Positions 36,624 to 49,904 are shown, counted from the first letter of the stretch. The stretch is 64,000 nucleotides of DNA from Cryptomeria japonica (GCF_030272615.1 NC_081410.1:123249640-123313639); one strand, 5' to 3'. Notes: generated by a model from the sequence alone, not told the origin. A program made the numbers and translations.

Positions 36624-39223
36624 ATGGCAGAAAGTTCAGAAATGCCTTCTGTTGGCGTGAATGATAATGCAGTGATGGATAAGTCACCGGAAGTGTCGCA
36701 GGAATTCGTTGCTCCTAAAGCCTTGGAAGAGATGTTACCAGAAAATCCCGCTTCCAAGCCCTCGGAAGATGTATCTAGCCAAACCGTGGAGACGTCTTCT
36801 CCCAAACCCTTGGAGACGCCTGCTTCCAAATCACGGGAGGCTTCCCTTCCCAAACCATCGGAACCTTCTAGTCCTGAAGCCTTAGGTGCTTCAAGGGAAC
36901 AGGGTCCTTCCACTCCCTATCGCCTCTTCAATCGGCAGAGGACCATTCATGAAGTTCTTGGTGGAGGACAGGGTATGCAACTTTCTTTACTCATAATTTT
37001 TTATTTTATTTTATTTTATTTTTCCAAATTTGGTAAATTTCCGTTCCGTGATCTTTTCCCTCAAATTCACAAATTGATCATAGGCTTACGCTTAGACTTG
37101 ACACTCATTGAGTTGGATTTTACATGCTCAATTTATTCAATTTTAATGCATTATCATTCTGCACTTTAGAAGCCCCTGTAATTTTACCATTTGAGCTCTG
37201 CAGATTTATATTTATTACTCTGTTTGCTTCTATGTTTTCTCTTATTTTGAAAAACTTAATAGAATTTAGTGAACAAGTAATATATACTATTTGGTGTCTG
37301 TTTCCTGAATTTGGTGGAACCGATCTCAATTTAACTTTTAGAACTATTATTAGAATAGCTTCTGAATATTTTGAATCACATGGCCAAATGTTGCAAGCCA
37401 TCTCAGTCGATTTTTGATTTTTTCTTGCCTTCTTTTGATGTCAACTGAATTTGAACAACAATTTGCGATTTTGTGACAACTTTACACCCCAAAGTTGGTT
37501 GTACATTTGGTTGTAATTTTTATTTATTTTTATTGTGTTAAACTTATGTGGGAATTTTTACAACATTCACCCATTTGAAAGTCTCTTTCATTTAAAGTAT
37601 TTGATTCTTTTGCTTTAGTCCACCTCATTTTGAATTACTGACCTCTAACTATTGGGATTTTTTGTTTGAGTTTCTGGGTTTAAGTGATTATTATCATAAA
37701 TCTATGATTTTGGGAAGTCTGGTGGTGATTTAAAGTACTGCTGTATTTTCATTATAACTGTGAGTCCAATGCCAATTTTCTTCCCTGTATTATCTGCTTT
37801 TTCATTTATTACTTAATCCTTTAACTGTTAGCGGTATCTCCTTTATGTTCTTCGATGTGGCTTTGAATTAAAACCTGAAAACTGCCCATTTAAATTTTCA
37901 GCCTATGGAATAAAGTTTGACTTCTAAAACCCTAGAACTTATTTTTACTGCGTGTTTGAGGTTAGCTTATCTCACATTTTATTTGATGAATTTTACCTGC
38001 TGCCATATGGTTTTGACAGTTGCTGATGTGATTCTCTGGAGGAAAAAGGGTATTTGTATCGGTTTGCTTCTTGGTGGTGGCGCTACGTGGTACTTCTTGG
38101 AAAAATCAGAATATAGTTTTATTTCAGTTGTATCATCAGTGCTTCTTTTTGTCGTTGTTCTTTTGTTTGGCTGGGCAAAAACTGCTAGTATTCTCCAAAG
38201 GCAAGCATTTATTCTGATCATTTTAATTTTTTTCTGACCCTTTTTTTTTCAACTGATTATAACTTTTGCAATGCAAACAAAATTTAACAGTTGCTTTGTA
38301 CATGCAGACCACTTCCTACTCTCCCTGATTTAACACTATCAGAAGAAATGGTGACCAGAGGAGCTGCTAAACTGTGTGAACAAATTAATTGTGTCTTGGC
38401 AATTGCACATGATTTTGCTGCTGGGAAAAATAAAAAGCTTTTTGCGAAGGTAATTTAGTACGCTCTGTTAACTGATGATTTTATTTGGAAGAGCTGTTTT
38501 TGTATTAGACATGCTCTATGATCCATTATCAGAATGATTGATATTTTTACTATATTTTATTAGTTCTCTAGTTTTTAAATTGCATTATTTGACAATCTAA
38601 TATTAAGTCTGTCACAAGGCTTAAGGGCTATTGAACCGAAGGAGAGACTTAGAAGACCACCTTTGTTTATTTGCCAAGCATTTTTCATGCCAAGGGTCTA
38701 TTTCTCAATGGTTCTGTTATCATGAAGGAGTTTCTGGTGGTGTCTTGACTAGATTCTTTGATGATTAGATCTAGACCATGATTTATATACATATCTTAGT
38801 ATGCATGATTTCATATTATAATGTTTTTTTATATTATGTCTTGTAGGTGGCTTCCATTCTCTTACTTTTATCGGTTATTGGAGGGATGTGCAACTTTCTC
38901 ACAATTGTTTATATCTGTAAGTAGCATGAGTCTTTTAATATTTGTTTTTTAATAAGATGTTATTATTAAATTTGCTTCTTTCTGTTTTAACCTTTTATAT
39001 TGCAGGTCTTATTTTTTCTCTCATCATTCCTGCATTGTACAACAAATATGAGGATCATGTAGATAGCCATGCAGAAAGAGCCCTCAAGGAAATTACAAAG
39101 CAAACAGAAGTAGCGCAGCGACATATTTTAAAACACTACAAGAATCTCGATGAAAAAGTTATAAGCAAGATCCCCAGGGGGCTTTCTAATCTTTCCAAAA
39201 TTTCGAAGGACAAGACCCTGTGA
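36624..39223 (+). CDS. Reticulon-like protein (plant RTNLB family), five exons
   Basis: Exons 36,624-36,972, 38,020-38,200, 38,308-38,449, 38,847-38,916 and 39,006-39,223 (stop TGA) join in frame to about 319 residues. The start is the first ATG of the leader (MAESSEMPSVG). Residues 1-95 are a Ser/Pro/Glu-rich soluble head with degenerate repeats around KPLE/KPSE. The reticulon homology domain starts at FNRQRTIHEVLGGGQ and VADVILWRKKG, has one long hydrophobic hairpin across exon 2, a 66-residue loop (LPTLPDLTLSEEMVTRGAAK), a second hydrophobic segment across exons 4 and 5, and ends with the conserved PALYNKYEDHVD followed by a basic tail. Reticulons insert as wedges in the endoplasmic reticulum membrane and shape its tubules. 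Introns are 1,047, 107, 397 and 89 bp; all are GT-AG except the second, which reads GC-AG. The frame is intact and the gene appears functional. It is the only confident host gene here. Confidence 0.92.
38201..38307 (+). other. Apparent GC-AG intron (intron 2 of the reticulon gene)
   Basis: The donor reads AAAG|GCAAGC and the acceptor ATGCAG|ACCACTTCC. Joining them gives an Arg codon split AG|A in the conserved ILQ-R-PLPTLP context. No GT donor nearby keeps the frame and the conserved residues. Confidence 0.8.
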
Positions 39224-40085
39224 TTTGTCTCTAGGTCTCTATCCAAGAAAAATCCATGTGAATCATTTGGCTGATCATCTTTTGTTTCTCTTTTACTTCT
39301 CTCCTATATATATGAAAAAAACATATAACAAGAAACAGAATTTTAGGAACAGTGGTCATTTTTGTGGAATTGTATCTTGCAGCTACCTATAAATTGTGAA
39401 AAGTATTTTCATTTTTAAATTTCTCTAAGTGTATGCCATGATTAATCTTTTACATTGATATGCTTATGAGTTTTTGGTTCATGTCCTATAAAGGGCAGCT
39501 GGCCTCAAACTCATTTGAAGACAAACAAAATCACTTTAAAAAATACATTAAAAAGAAGTTTTCTATAGATCACTACGATCAACATGAAGCAGCTGTCTCT
39601 AAAATCTCTTTTGTTTTGATATTATTTTATTTTATGTTTCCTATATTTATTATGTTTTTGTCAACAACCCAATGGGAGCTGATGCTTCCCAGCCTGATTT
39701 TTCCTACTAAGTACTATCAGATGAACTAGATGTTAGATTTCGTAGAATGTTAGGTATTTTTCTTCAACCAATGAATTATTAGTTGAAATAATCTTTAATT
39801 AATATGAAGTTTAATTTTATGTTGAAAGTGATTTTTTAAAATAAATTAAAAATCAAACATATAAATATAATATAAGTAAATAGTATAATTAAATGGGAAA
39901 ACTTTTCAGAGTTTCTTTAAAAAATAAAAATTTAAAAGCAATTTTATTTATTATTCAATAATTAAAGGTTACAACACTAATCTTATATTTATTGGATTAA
40001 AGACATATAAATCAAATAAACCGAATAGTTAAAAGTGAGATCATGAAATTTATTTACACAATGCCAATAAACCAAATAATTAAAT
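39224..40085. other. Reticulon 3' flank, no further gene
   Basis: AT-rich. An open frame at 39,460-39,729 has no recognised motif. Short A/T runs could serve for polyadenylation but I cannot choose one. Confidence 0.4.
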
Positions 40086-40091
40086 AGTGAC

Positions 40092-40375
40092 AAAGGGAAA
40101 GAGATATTTAGGAAGAGATTGATCTACTTGATCACCTTAGGGAAAAGACTCAAAACACTTAAAGTAGAGAGCTAAGTCAATGAATCAAGGCTTGCTAGAT
40201 AAGCTCAACTATGGATCTAGTTAAAATTTGTTAAAAAGTGCCAAAGGGAAAGAGACATTTATGATAAGATTGATCTACTTGATCACCTACACTTAAAGAA
40301 GAGATCTAAGTCAATGAATCTAGGCTTGCTAAATAAATTCAACTATGGATCTAGATAAAATTAGTTTTCCCAACA
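40092..40375. repeat. 151-bp tandem duplication
   Basis: Units start AAAGGGAAAGAGA at 40,092 and 40,243 and share GATTGATCTACTTGATCACC, AAGTCAATGAATC and CAACTATGGATCTAG. Confidence 0.85.
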
Positions 40376-40380
40376 AAAAA

Positions 40381-41135
40381 ATATAATCAACTAGTCTATC
40401 CAAACAAATAGAGAGAAAAGGAGTAGTATGAAAGTAGTAGGTTGCAATAAGATAATAAAGATTGATGAGATAATGAGAGACTTCAATAGTAGATTCATAA
40501 TAACTATGGAAAAAGTGCCAAATAATGTAACATGGAGAGAAACACTTCAAAGGTAAGCCTATGCAACTACCATAAATATTGGAAACAATGTGAGTGTATT
40601 AACTAAGCACATCAAAAGGGATTGTTTACAAGGTTGCAAGGAATGATATAATCAACTAGTCTATCCAAACAAATAGAGAGAAAAGGAGTAGTATGAAAGT
40701 AGTAGGTTGCAATAAGATAATAAAGATTGATGAGATAATGAGAGACTTCAATAGTAGATTCATAATAACTATGGGAAAAGTGCCAAATAATGTAACATGG
40801 AGAGAAACACTTCAAAGGTAAGCCTATGCAACTACCATAAATATTGGAAACAATGTGAGTGTATTAACTAAGCACATCAAAAGGGATTGTTTACAAGGTT
40901 GCAAGGAATGAGGAGAGGTTGCACGAGTTGAAACCTATAATAAAGATTGATGAGATAATGATAGATTTCAATAGTAGATTCATAATAACTATGGAAAAAG
41001 TGCCAAATAATTTAACATGGAGAGAGACACTTCAAAGGTAAGCCTATGCAATTACCATAAATATTGAAAACAATGTGAGTGTATTTACTAAGCACACCAA
41101 AAGGGATAATGTTTACAAGGTTGCAAGGAATGAGA
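40381..41135. repeat. 265-bp tandem repeat, two full copies and one partial
   Basis: Copy 1 is 40,381-40,645, copy 2 is 40,646-40,910, and a partial, more diverged copy runs about 40,936-41,135. The first two are nearly identical (for example AAGTAGTAGGTTGCAATAAG in both), so the last doubling is recent. Confidence 0.9.
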
Positions 41136-41941
41136 AGAGGCTGCCTTATTGTAATTTTGCTACTCATTATAATGAAGGTAAAAAATTGCATAACAAATTG
41201 TTTAGAATACTAAAATAAAATGATAAATAGGTGGTTTTTAGGCAAGAAAATTAAAGAAATAGAGAGAAGGATATACTTGATCCCTTGAAAAAAGATAAAA
41301 TGAATCTCCAAACATAATCATCTTGGTGTAAGACATGTTATTTTCCCTATGATTACTTAATCCTAATAGAAGTAAAAAATGTAAGGCTTTAATTGATAGA
41401 ATTATGTGTCTAGCCCACATGCAAAAAAAGAAAATAAAAGGGAAATATTGAGGTTAAATTAGTGGTACTTCAACTTGTTAATGCTTGAAACAATCACGAG
41501 ACTTAATGAATCCATGGGAGGTGGTTAAGCCATGTCACAGACACAAGTGTCATGTTGTACATCAAAGGAGACCAAAGTCGCACACCTTGCTACAAAGATG
41601 TCATCCAAGGAGGTCGAAGCATTACCAATAGGCCAACACTCGTTAGTTTCATGCAATTTATCCCTAGTAGTCATGCTATAACTCTACCATAGTCCTCTCC
41701 TTTGCCTAGCTATTTTCTCATTGATATGACCCCTTCTTTCATACATTTCAAAGTCCAAGTTCTATTGAGAGAGCTATTGGGATTAGGTATATTATACACC
41801 TTGTACGTCATGAAATGGAATGTTCCACTTTATATATCTTATACCATTACCCCCAATCCAGTAATCAAATACTTAAAACCAATCCAACCTCTAAAAAATT
41901 CCATCTCTTGGTCTTACATACATAAGATAAAAAAATACACA

Positions 41942-42671
41942 TTATTTTAGAACAAGGATAGAGAAGGGTCTAGCTAACTTAAATTCCCAAGTTTCTCCCC
42001 AAGAAAGAGAATTGTTAGGAATAGTATCATAGATCAATATATAACAATATGAATATAAAATTAAAACATAAAATATAAAGGCACACACATAAATATGGTT
42101 TACCCAATATGGGCCATGCATGACATTAAAATCCCTAGCCAATATCTAAGGAATAAAAGAAAATAGAGAGGAACATAAATATTGCATGAGAAAATAGGGC
42201 TTCCTTAAGTAGAATATATACCCACCAATGAAATAGAATGGTTAATTGCTAGCAAAATAAAATTTGCAAGTTAACCAGGGTCCCTAAGGAAAGCCAACCC
42301 TCACACACCAACACAAATGACCTTTTCAATGTATTAAACCTAAGTAGCTACATTTCATCCACAACAAGTTTAAGTTCTTCAAGGAAAACAATATCAAGAT
42401 TAAGAAACTAAACAATTTCTCAAATAGTTCTATAATGAGGATTTCTATCCAAATCCCTAGCATTCTATGAGAGAACCATCATTTTTGGTAAATAGAGATG
42501 TGCAAATTTGAATTGATTATTGATATCAATTTTCACAAAAACATGAGCATATGAAATTACTTTTCTCTCTACTGTTTGATGAGCGAGACCTAGAATTTTC
42601 CAAGAATAATTACAAAGGAATGTATATTTGTTTTCTAAAAATACATCAAGAGATGAAGAAGGTGAACCCAA
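41942..42671 (-). pseudogene. LINE ORF2 start (endonuclease) remnant
   Basis: The minus strand gives KMMVLS*NARDLDRNPHY then LNLDIVFLEELKLV (about 42,480-42,360), matching the LINE endonuclease start (SWN.RGL..., D.VFLQE.KL) with a stop for Trp and Asp for Gly. Further on, LARDFNVMHGP (42,142-42,108) is a decayed GGDFN block. The order and spacing fit a LINE endonuclease. RT is not visible downstream, so only a fragment remains. 42,465-42,671 upstream may be the end of its ORF1. Confidence 0.6.
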
Positions 42672-42679
42672 GTTAGAAT

Positions 42680-45555
42680 CTTGGATGGAAGTTCCTTGAT
42701 TGGATCAAGCTCAACATGCCAAGTTTTAATGAAACTAGTCCAATTATGAAATTAAGGTCCTTTCTTAGAAGTCAAGTTTTGATTATCCATTTGAGAAAAA
42801 ACCATGAAGAAAAAACTTTTGTCTACCAATGTCATCTCCATATTCCCTTAAGGATACCATGTACAACATGTCCAATTCTCAAGGAAAGGAAACATAACTC
42901 TAAAACCCATAAGTTTACATATATTAAAGCATGATATGATAAATAGAGAACATCATCTACTAAAAACCTCTATATTAATGAACAAACTAGGATGGCCCAT
43001 AGTTTTTTTCATACATCTATTAGATTAGGAATGATATCAATCCTTTGATTAGATTTCGTTGGTTAAATGACCAATGCTGGTTCAACTTTCTAAATTGCAT
43101 CAATAGGAAGTGAAATATATGTTTTGAATTTTGAAATGATGTAAACTAATAAAATGTATATTTTTTTGTGTATTTTATGCTTCTAATTTTTTTTAAAAAT
43201 TAAAAAATTATTTGAATATATTTTCTTATAAAATAAACACTATAATTAAGTTGATGATAAAATGCTAAAATTGAAGTTACACGAGGTGTCACACTTTATA
43301 TAGTAAATTTTACTTTTTTTCTTCAGTTTTTTTGTGTATATTGGTCATTTGAAACTTTATAGAAAAAATATATTTTTAACTATTTTTTATGTATATATAT
43401 TTTTCAATATATTTGAAAAGTTGTGTGTACTGAAATATAACTCTTTCCATTTGGCGTCACCCTTATTCTTAATTATTTATCCAAATTAGAAAAGAATTAT
43501 ATCAACGTTGACTCTTTTCTCTAGTGCTTTTAAAAAAAAAAAAAAAAATTAAATTTTTTTTAGTATTTTTCCTTTTTAAGATAATCAACCCTATATTTTA
43601 GTGTTGATGACCTACTTTCAATAAAAATAAAAATAAAAAAAATAAAAAAATAAAAATATTAAAAGATATATATTTTGGAAAACTCACTTATAGATCTATA
43701 AAAGCGTATTTTTACATTTAAGAAAAAAACATTATTGAAACATTGAATTTTTCAAAAAAAGAAAAAAAAAATGATAATCAAACCCAAAGTGGTATAAAAT
43801 ATACACTTCGTAGATAATTCCAATTGGAAAAGTTGTGGTCCATATATAAGATAGCTATAATGAATCTCTATAGACCATATGTTTGACTAAAATTATTTTT
43901 TAGTTAGCATTGCTTAAATTCACTTGTGCTAATAAGTTGGTCTGAAACGTGACACAACATTGTGCTTTTACCCCTCTTCATACAAAACTCGCTTTAAAAA
44001 TAAAGAATTATTTTCATGGTTAGATGTATTAGTTCCATCCACTTGAATGATATATTTAAAAAAAAGGCAAGGGACCTACTTGTCCTCTCCAAATCTTGTC
44101 ATATTAAGTAAGTCTTCAATCCTAAAGTTAGTCAGAAGAAAATTAACACTAGAAAAATATAATTTTATAGAAATAAAAATTTTGAGCTAAGAAAATAGAG
44201 TATACCATAATTTAGAATTAAACAACAAATTTCAAACTATAAACACTTTTACGCATAGGCATGAAGGAGCTAGCATGAAAAAATAGGTTGCAAATCTTCA
44301 CCAAATTATTTTTAAGCCTACTCACTAATGTGATTTAGAAGCAACATTTCTCCTTATTTTGTCAATCCTCAACTTTCTTTCAAGTAGTTTTAATTACATG
44401 TGACATTTATATTAATCAATAGCCATGTAAAGTGATTTTATTAATCACTAAAATAGTACAACCTCGTGTATATGAATCTCATCAATATAAATGACCACAC
44501 ACAACAATGTACATGAATTTTTTTTATCAATGATTAATGAACATGAAATTGAATGGATCTTACTAAGGTAGTGGAGTCCTAGTTTCACCCTCATGTGCGG
44601 TGTTATGAAATTATCTAGAATTTTATTTTGTACACCCAATAGAAGGTAAAGTGAGAAACAATCACATTTTGAAATGATGCAAGAGAGATTTTGGACATAA
44701 ATTATTTTTATTAAATTATGCCCATGAGTTTTTATAAAGACCATGAAAATAAGAAATGGCTTCTACAATTACATCTAGTAGGAAACTGTTTTTAATTATG
44801 CTTTGAGTTGTATATTTACTCTTTTCCCAACCTTCGAATGGAGCATACATAGGAAAATAATTGTTTTACATTTAGATAAAAATTATAAATCCTATTTGAT
44901 TAATAAACCACTTTTGTAACTTTTACTTGGTCACCAAGGATCTCCACATTTATGCATGGAATTTTATCAAATAAATTATTTGCCTTATCTAGTCTTATAC
45001 AATTTTCATAAAAGTTTATCTCATATTTGTGATATCCTTCCAAGAGTAGTAGTATAATCTTTTTCAATATGCCTACATGTCATATGGATCAAGATATCTC
45101 TTATTATAAGTGGTTGAGCATACTTCTTGATGAGTACATCCCCATCAACACTTATTGGTACCCACCATAGACAATAACACCACCACCCAAAAATATACCA
45201 TGCCCATATTTAGATAATTTTGATAAAATATATCTCTTTATGAACAATATTAATACATATTAAACTCCCAGTCTACATTTTAAGTTCCAACACAATGCTT
45301 CTTTTGTATGGAATTAGAAGTCTCTTCCTATCCACATTAATATATTCTCTTCTAACTCTCTTTGAAGCCTTTTATCCTCTCTTCAAAATATCTCAAGAAC
45401 ATTCATTGATACTCTTTATTACCTAAACTAACATCCTTTCATTATTATTCCTACAAGGAAGTGTAAATGAGAGAAGGGGGAACACCATTCCTCCATAATG
45501 ACAAGAGGGATGAACCTCTCTTTCTCTACATGAAGTGGGCCCATTCTTGTGCCTT
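42680..45555. other. AT-rich region without recognisable genes
   Basis: Long A and T runs (43,530-43,560; 43,620-43,660) and short chance ORFs only. Confidence 0.5.
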
Positions 45556-45599
45556 GTCTTTTTTTGTTGAAAAGGTGGTAAAAATTTATTGATCATAAT

Positions 45600-48160
45600 A
45601 AACAATCAATACACAAGGACAACAACTTTCAACCACTAGAGAACCCATAAGAACAACCAACTAAATAAAAGTTGAACAACAAGACCCAACAACCAAGAAG
45701 AAAGAGATAGCAACTAGGAGGTCATAACCACCACACATTACCCTTGCATATCCTCAAGAACCAACTTCTCCAATCTTTGGGAACACTCCATGAGGATGTT
45801 CTCCTAACCTTCAACATTGGAGTCACCCATATGCTTAGATGGCCATTTTGCTAAACAATTAGCAACATTATTCCATTCCCTTGGGATTTGGGCAAAGGAC
45901 ATAAACTTTAGAGAACCACTCAACTAAATAATTTTCCTAGCCATAGAAGCCAATTGCTACCTCATCAAGATTTTGCTTAGTCAACATATTGACTAGGATT
46001 TGAGAATCCATCTCGCAAATAACCTTGTGCCAACCAAGTGCACAACACCTCTCTAAGGAAATGAGAATCACAAAATCTTCCATAATATTATTGGTTTGAT
46101 GACCCTTATAGATGGAGAAAAAGAAGAGGTCAAAACCAATACTATCTCTTCTAATGCCTCCAACTCCAACATGCACAAGATTTCACCTGGATCACCCATA
46201 TGCATTAATTTTGACAACCCCAATAAGTCAATTTTCTTGCTCACTAAGTTTTCATACTTAGAACCCGCCTCCTCCTCAAAGTGGGAGCCTCTATTCTATT
46301 TACAAATTAACTCAAACCATGAATCACCTCCACCTCCCGAGGCTTCAAGGAAGTATCCAACTCACATTTAGCCCAAATATTTTCCTAAATCATGCCAACA
46401 ATTCTCTACTAAACTTGTTGAGCCACATCTTCCTATCTTGAAAGATCTTATGGTTCCTTTCAAACCAAGTCTACCAAAGGATACAAGTTAGATTGATACT
46501 CCAAGTCACTTGAAGAAAAAAATCCTTAAGAGGTTGCCTCACTAGGCTCCTCCAAAATTCAATAAGAGAGGAAGCATGAACACATTTCTGCTTCCAAATA
46601 CCCCAACATAACTACTAAAGGAATCTAAAAAAATGACACTGAAGAAGAAATGGGAGGACCTTTCCTTGTCCATCCTATAGGGGAGACAAATTGATGGTCC
46701 CATATTCTCCCAAGTGAGGAACCTATTACAAGTAGCAAGCCAAAGGAAAAAGTTACAATTCCTACAATACAAGCTTGTATAATACCATCTTCCACCAAAA
46801 GAATTCGCTCGCCATATTTTTCACTATTCAATTCTTGATACCCACAATCCACAAAGTAAGTCCCTTTAGGATTAGGACTACACACCAAGAGATCTCTCCT
46901 CATCAGGAAACTACAAGCTCTTCCAAAAATAATTGAAGAGAGATCAACGGGATCCTATAAAGAACCTCTTGGTGGCTACTCACTAGGGTCTTTCTATTTG
47001 CACACCTCCACCTACTCCAAGCTCTAAACTGTTTTAAAATCCTCCACCCTCTCCCACCCATCCTCCATGAAGCTATTTGAGAGAGACTATAAATATGGAT
47101 ACATACCCAAGATAGAGGCAAAGCATCACAAGAGCTAATCCAAGAGATGGCTTTAGAATCCCTATGCCAAATCTGGAACAATCTCTACTTAATTAAACTA
47201 TCACCCCTTATAAGAGTGTCCTAGATCATAGACCCTTTTCCTACCAATATAATTCTAATCACGTCATCACTTTCCATTCCCCTCAAATATTTCAAGGAAA
47301 GAATCTTGGCCCAACTATGATCCTAACTAGTGCACCAACACCAATAAATTTGAGTATCCAAGGCTTATCTTGTAAGGATAGCTTAGCGAAACCCAAGCCC
47401 CCTTCTTGTTTTGGTTTACATATATTCTCCCAGTTATCCAAACTCGACTTCGAGGAGGACAAGTTACTAGCCCATAATAATTACTAAGGGAAAGTACCTA
47501 ATTCCTTGATGAAGTTAAAAAAACTTGATTGGACCATACATTTATAAATGGGAAGATCTAGACCATCGATTTTAATAACAAAAATCTTCTAGAAAAGGAA
47601 AGCCATTTGTAGGTTCATTGATTTACTTTCCTACCTCCCTAAGTAGGGGGCTAGAGGAGATGGGGATACCCAAATACACCAAAGGGAGAGTTCTAGTTTG
47701 GAATTTGAGAATTCGAGCAATCTTGGCTTGGATAAAAGGGGAGGTGTTGAAGAAAAACATGGAGGAATTTACTTCATGAATCTATTGGTTTGTAGTAGCA
47801 AGATAAATATCTAAATCTTGTATGAAGTTAGATGCCTCTTTCACTCTATCCACCTACAAAAGACTAGTTTCATCCACAAACCATAGTAAGAATGCATGGG
47901 GAGACTGTCACCCCAATTCCATAAAGAGATCAAACCTTATCTCACACAGGATTTTAATAGATGCCCCAATCCTTTAGCCAATAAGTCGATGGATAGTAAG
48001 GTGAAAGAGGACCCCCCTACCAAAGGTCCCCTGAATCACCAAACAAAAATGGGGGTTCCTTATTAGTTAGAATTGAATAAGAAGCAAATGTAATAAGACA
48101 TTTGGAGAGTTGCCACATTGGATGGAGCCCCACTGGCTAAGGTCCTTGTAGGGTTAATTT
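45600..48160 (-). pseudogene. LINE ORF2 3' half: late RT, zf-RVT, RNase H remnants
   Basis: In order on the minus strand: GGPLSPYY (about 48,015), FVDETSLL (a decayed FADDT, about 47,880), FFFNTSPFIQAKIARIL and LPLVYLGIPISSS (about 47,760-47,650), LDLPIYKCMVQ and KQEGGLGFAKLSLQ (about 47,560-47,370), NCNFFLWLATCNRFLTW (zf-RVT, about 46,770-46,710), GHQTNNIMEDFVIL and KVICEMDSQILV (RNase H, 46,110-45,985), PREWNNVANCLAKW-like residues (about 45,880-45,840). Stops and frame changes are frequent. Confidence 0.7.
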
Positions 48161-48206
48161 TAGGACACTTTCTTTATAGATGACCATATAAATGGAAAAT
48201 ATGATA

Positions 48207-48761
48207 TTAAAGTGAGAGGGCTTCATAATCAAGATGTTGCACCCATAAAGTAAAACTAAAACACATTTCTACTGAATCTAGCAAAGGTTTGTTCAAATGA
48301 ATTTCAATATAATGCGAGAAAAGGAAATTACCTTTTTTATCTATCATTTGTTGCAACGATACCACTGGCATACCCAACAACAACACTATCATGTACATGA
48401 TATCATTTCTCAATAACTTGGGTGGGAGTAAAGGGAGTCTTACCCAAATAAGAACCTTGAAAAAAATCTCCTCAACAAGGTTGAATCCAACATACCCAGG
48501 CTTGGTGAACAGACCCACGTGATTAAGAAAGTAGGGGCCTCCTTTACAAATCTTGTTTCCATCTACCAAACATGAAAAAACTACCTTGAAATAACTATTA
48601 TCCATAATTATCACCTTCATGTCCCCCTTAGGATTCCAAGTTTGATAAGCCCATGACTCCAAAAAGAAGAGAGAGATGTAGATTCCCATAAACTTGCAAA
48701 TTGAGATATGATTACACAAGTAGTTCACATATTTTATGATTGAATTTGGTTGAATCAACAA
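48207..48761 (-). pseudogene. LINE ORF1 with DUF4283-like domain
   Basis: A 184-codon open frame. The blocks MDNSYFKVVFSCLVDGNKIC, KGGPYFLNHVGLF, IWVRLPLLPPKLL and HYIEIHLNKPLLDSVEM follow the DUF4283 pattern (VLEGGPWFF..., VWVRLPNLPLEFW, ..EIDLSKPLP.S). The zinc-knuckle end is not visible. It may extend upstream; no ATG choice is well supported. Confidence 0.7.
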
Positions 48762-49595
48762 TGTTAGTCTATCTAGGTTCCTTTCAAGGAACCAACAACT
48801 CTTTTAAATTTTGAGCTTCCAAAATTTGAAGAAGCCTCCCCATACAAATCATTGTTGTTCAAAAACAACACCATTACCATGCAAATATGGGGCTCACTCA
48901 AACCTCGATAGCACTTCACAAAACAAAAGGTTTGCATTAATATTCAACCCCTCTGCCAAAGCCATCAAATATAAACAAGCAATGAAAAAAATCACTATCT
49001 TACCACACAATTGAAACCCCCACTCAGATCCACCAACAATTCACTCCACCACAATGCATCTAGCTAATCATCGACCCCAAAAATATTCCCCAAAATCCTT
49101 GCAAAACCCCACCACCAATCACATATACATACAAACCAAACAACAAAAACATAGGTCGTGGATAAGGAATGTGATCTCTAGCCCACACAACATCTATGCT
49201 CCCATGCATTTCCACCTTCACAAATTGATTTTTTTTCAAATTTTTAACAACTTGTGCCTTTTCTCCTTATCCATGCCATCATATTTTATTTAATTTCACC
49301 TCTTTGAATAATGACAGTAGGGGAGGGATACTAATACAAGCACACCCTAACTTATGAGGCCCACACCACGTGGACCCCACAACCCTTTTTTAGCCCTCCA
49401 ATTGGACTACTGATTGGATAAGCCACAACCATTATTTTTTCCCCATCAGACGCATTTTCTATGTGTTTTGATCCCATTCATCCTATGTGTCCAAAAATGC
49501 CCCAAATTGTGTGTTGTTTGAAACGTGTGCGGGCCCACCTCATGAGTTTGCCCATAAATATCCTGTTTCTGATAGGATGGCCACGTGGAATCTGA

Positions 49596-49904
49596 TTGCA
49601 TGGCCACCTTATTCACCAACTTGCCTATTTTTACTACATCGCCACCCTTCATTCTTTCTCTTACTCACATTAACTCCGCGTCGCTTCACCTTATTGCCAC
49701 CGCATAGCTCGACCTTCCTGATCAAGACAACATTGAATGCACTTGCTTTTATGCCTTTCCTTCCCAACTTTTATTTGTTTTCTCTTGCTTCTTCTCAAGT
49801 TTTTGAGAGTTAGAGACCAGAATGTGTTCACCCAACCATCAGAATATGGTTGCCTTGGCATCCACTCTGTGTTCTTCGTTGGCCTTGGCTACCACTCTCC
49901 CTGC
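49596..49904. repeat. Inverted-repeat segment, arm A
   Basis: About 300 bases matching, in reverse orientation, 59,799-60,105. Shared words in order: GCATGGCCA, TTATTCAC, CACCCTTCATTC, CTTACTCACATTAACTC, CGCTTCACCTTATT, GCATAGCTCG, ACATTGAATGCAC, GTGTTCACCCAACCATC, CCACTCTCCCT. Upstream at 49,370-49,380 and 49,580 are CACGTG cores, as in plant promoters. Open frames crossing it are not recognised. Confidence 0.8.

Larger units (their letters stand above)
45560..48761 (-). mobile_element. Internally deleted L1-type LINE
   Basis: Minus-strand order: ORF1 (48,761-48,207), then directly the late RT blocks, zf-RVT and RNase H, ending near 45,560 where the minus strand has CAATAAATTTTTACC and a run of seven A. 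Endonuclease and the first half of RT are missing. Target duplications were not found. The 5' limit is uncertain; 48,762-49,430 is C/A-rich, lacks supported genes and could be the LINE leader or host DNA. Confidence 0.75.

Noticed and set aside
36264-36913. Minus-strand ORFs overlapping the reticulon leader and exon 1
   Set aside because: Shadow frames of a Ser/Pro/Glu-rich exon.
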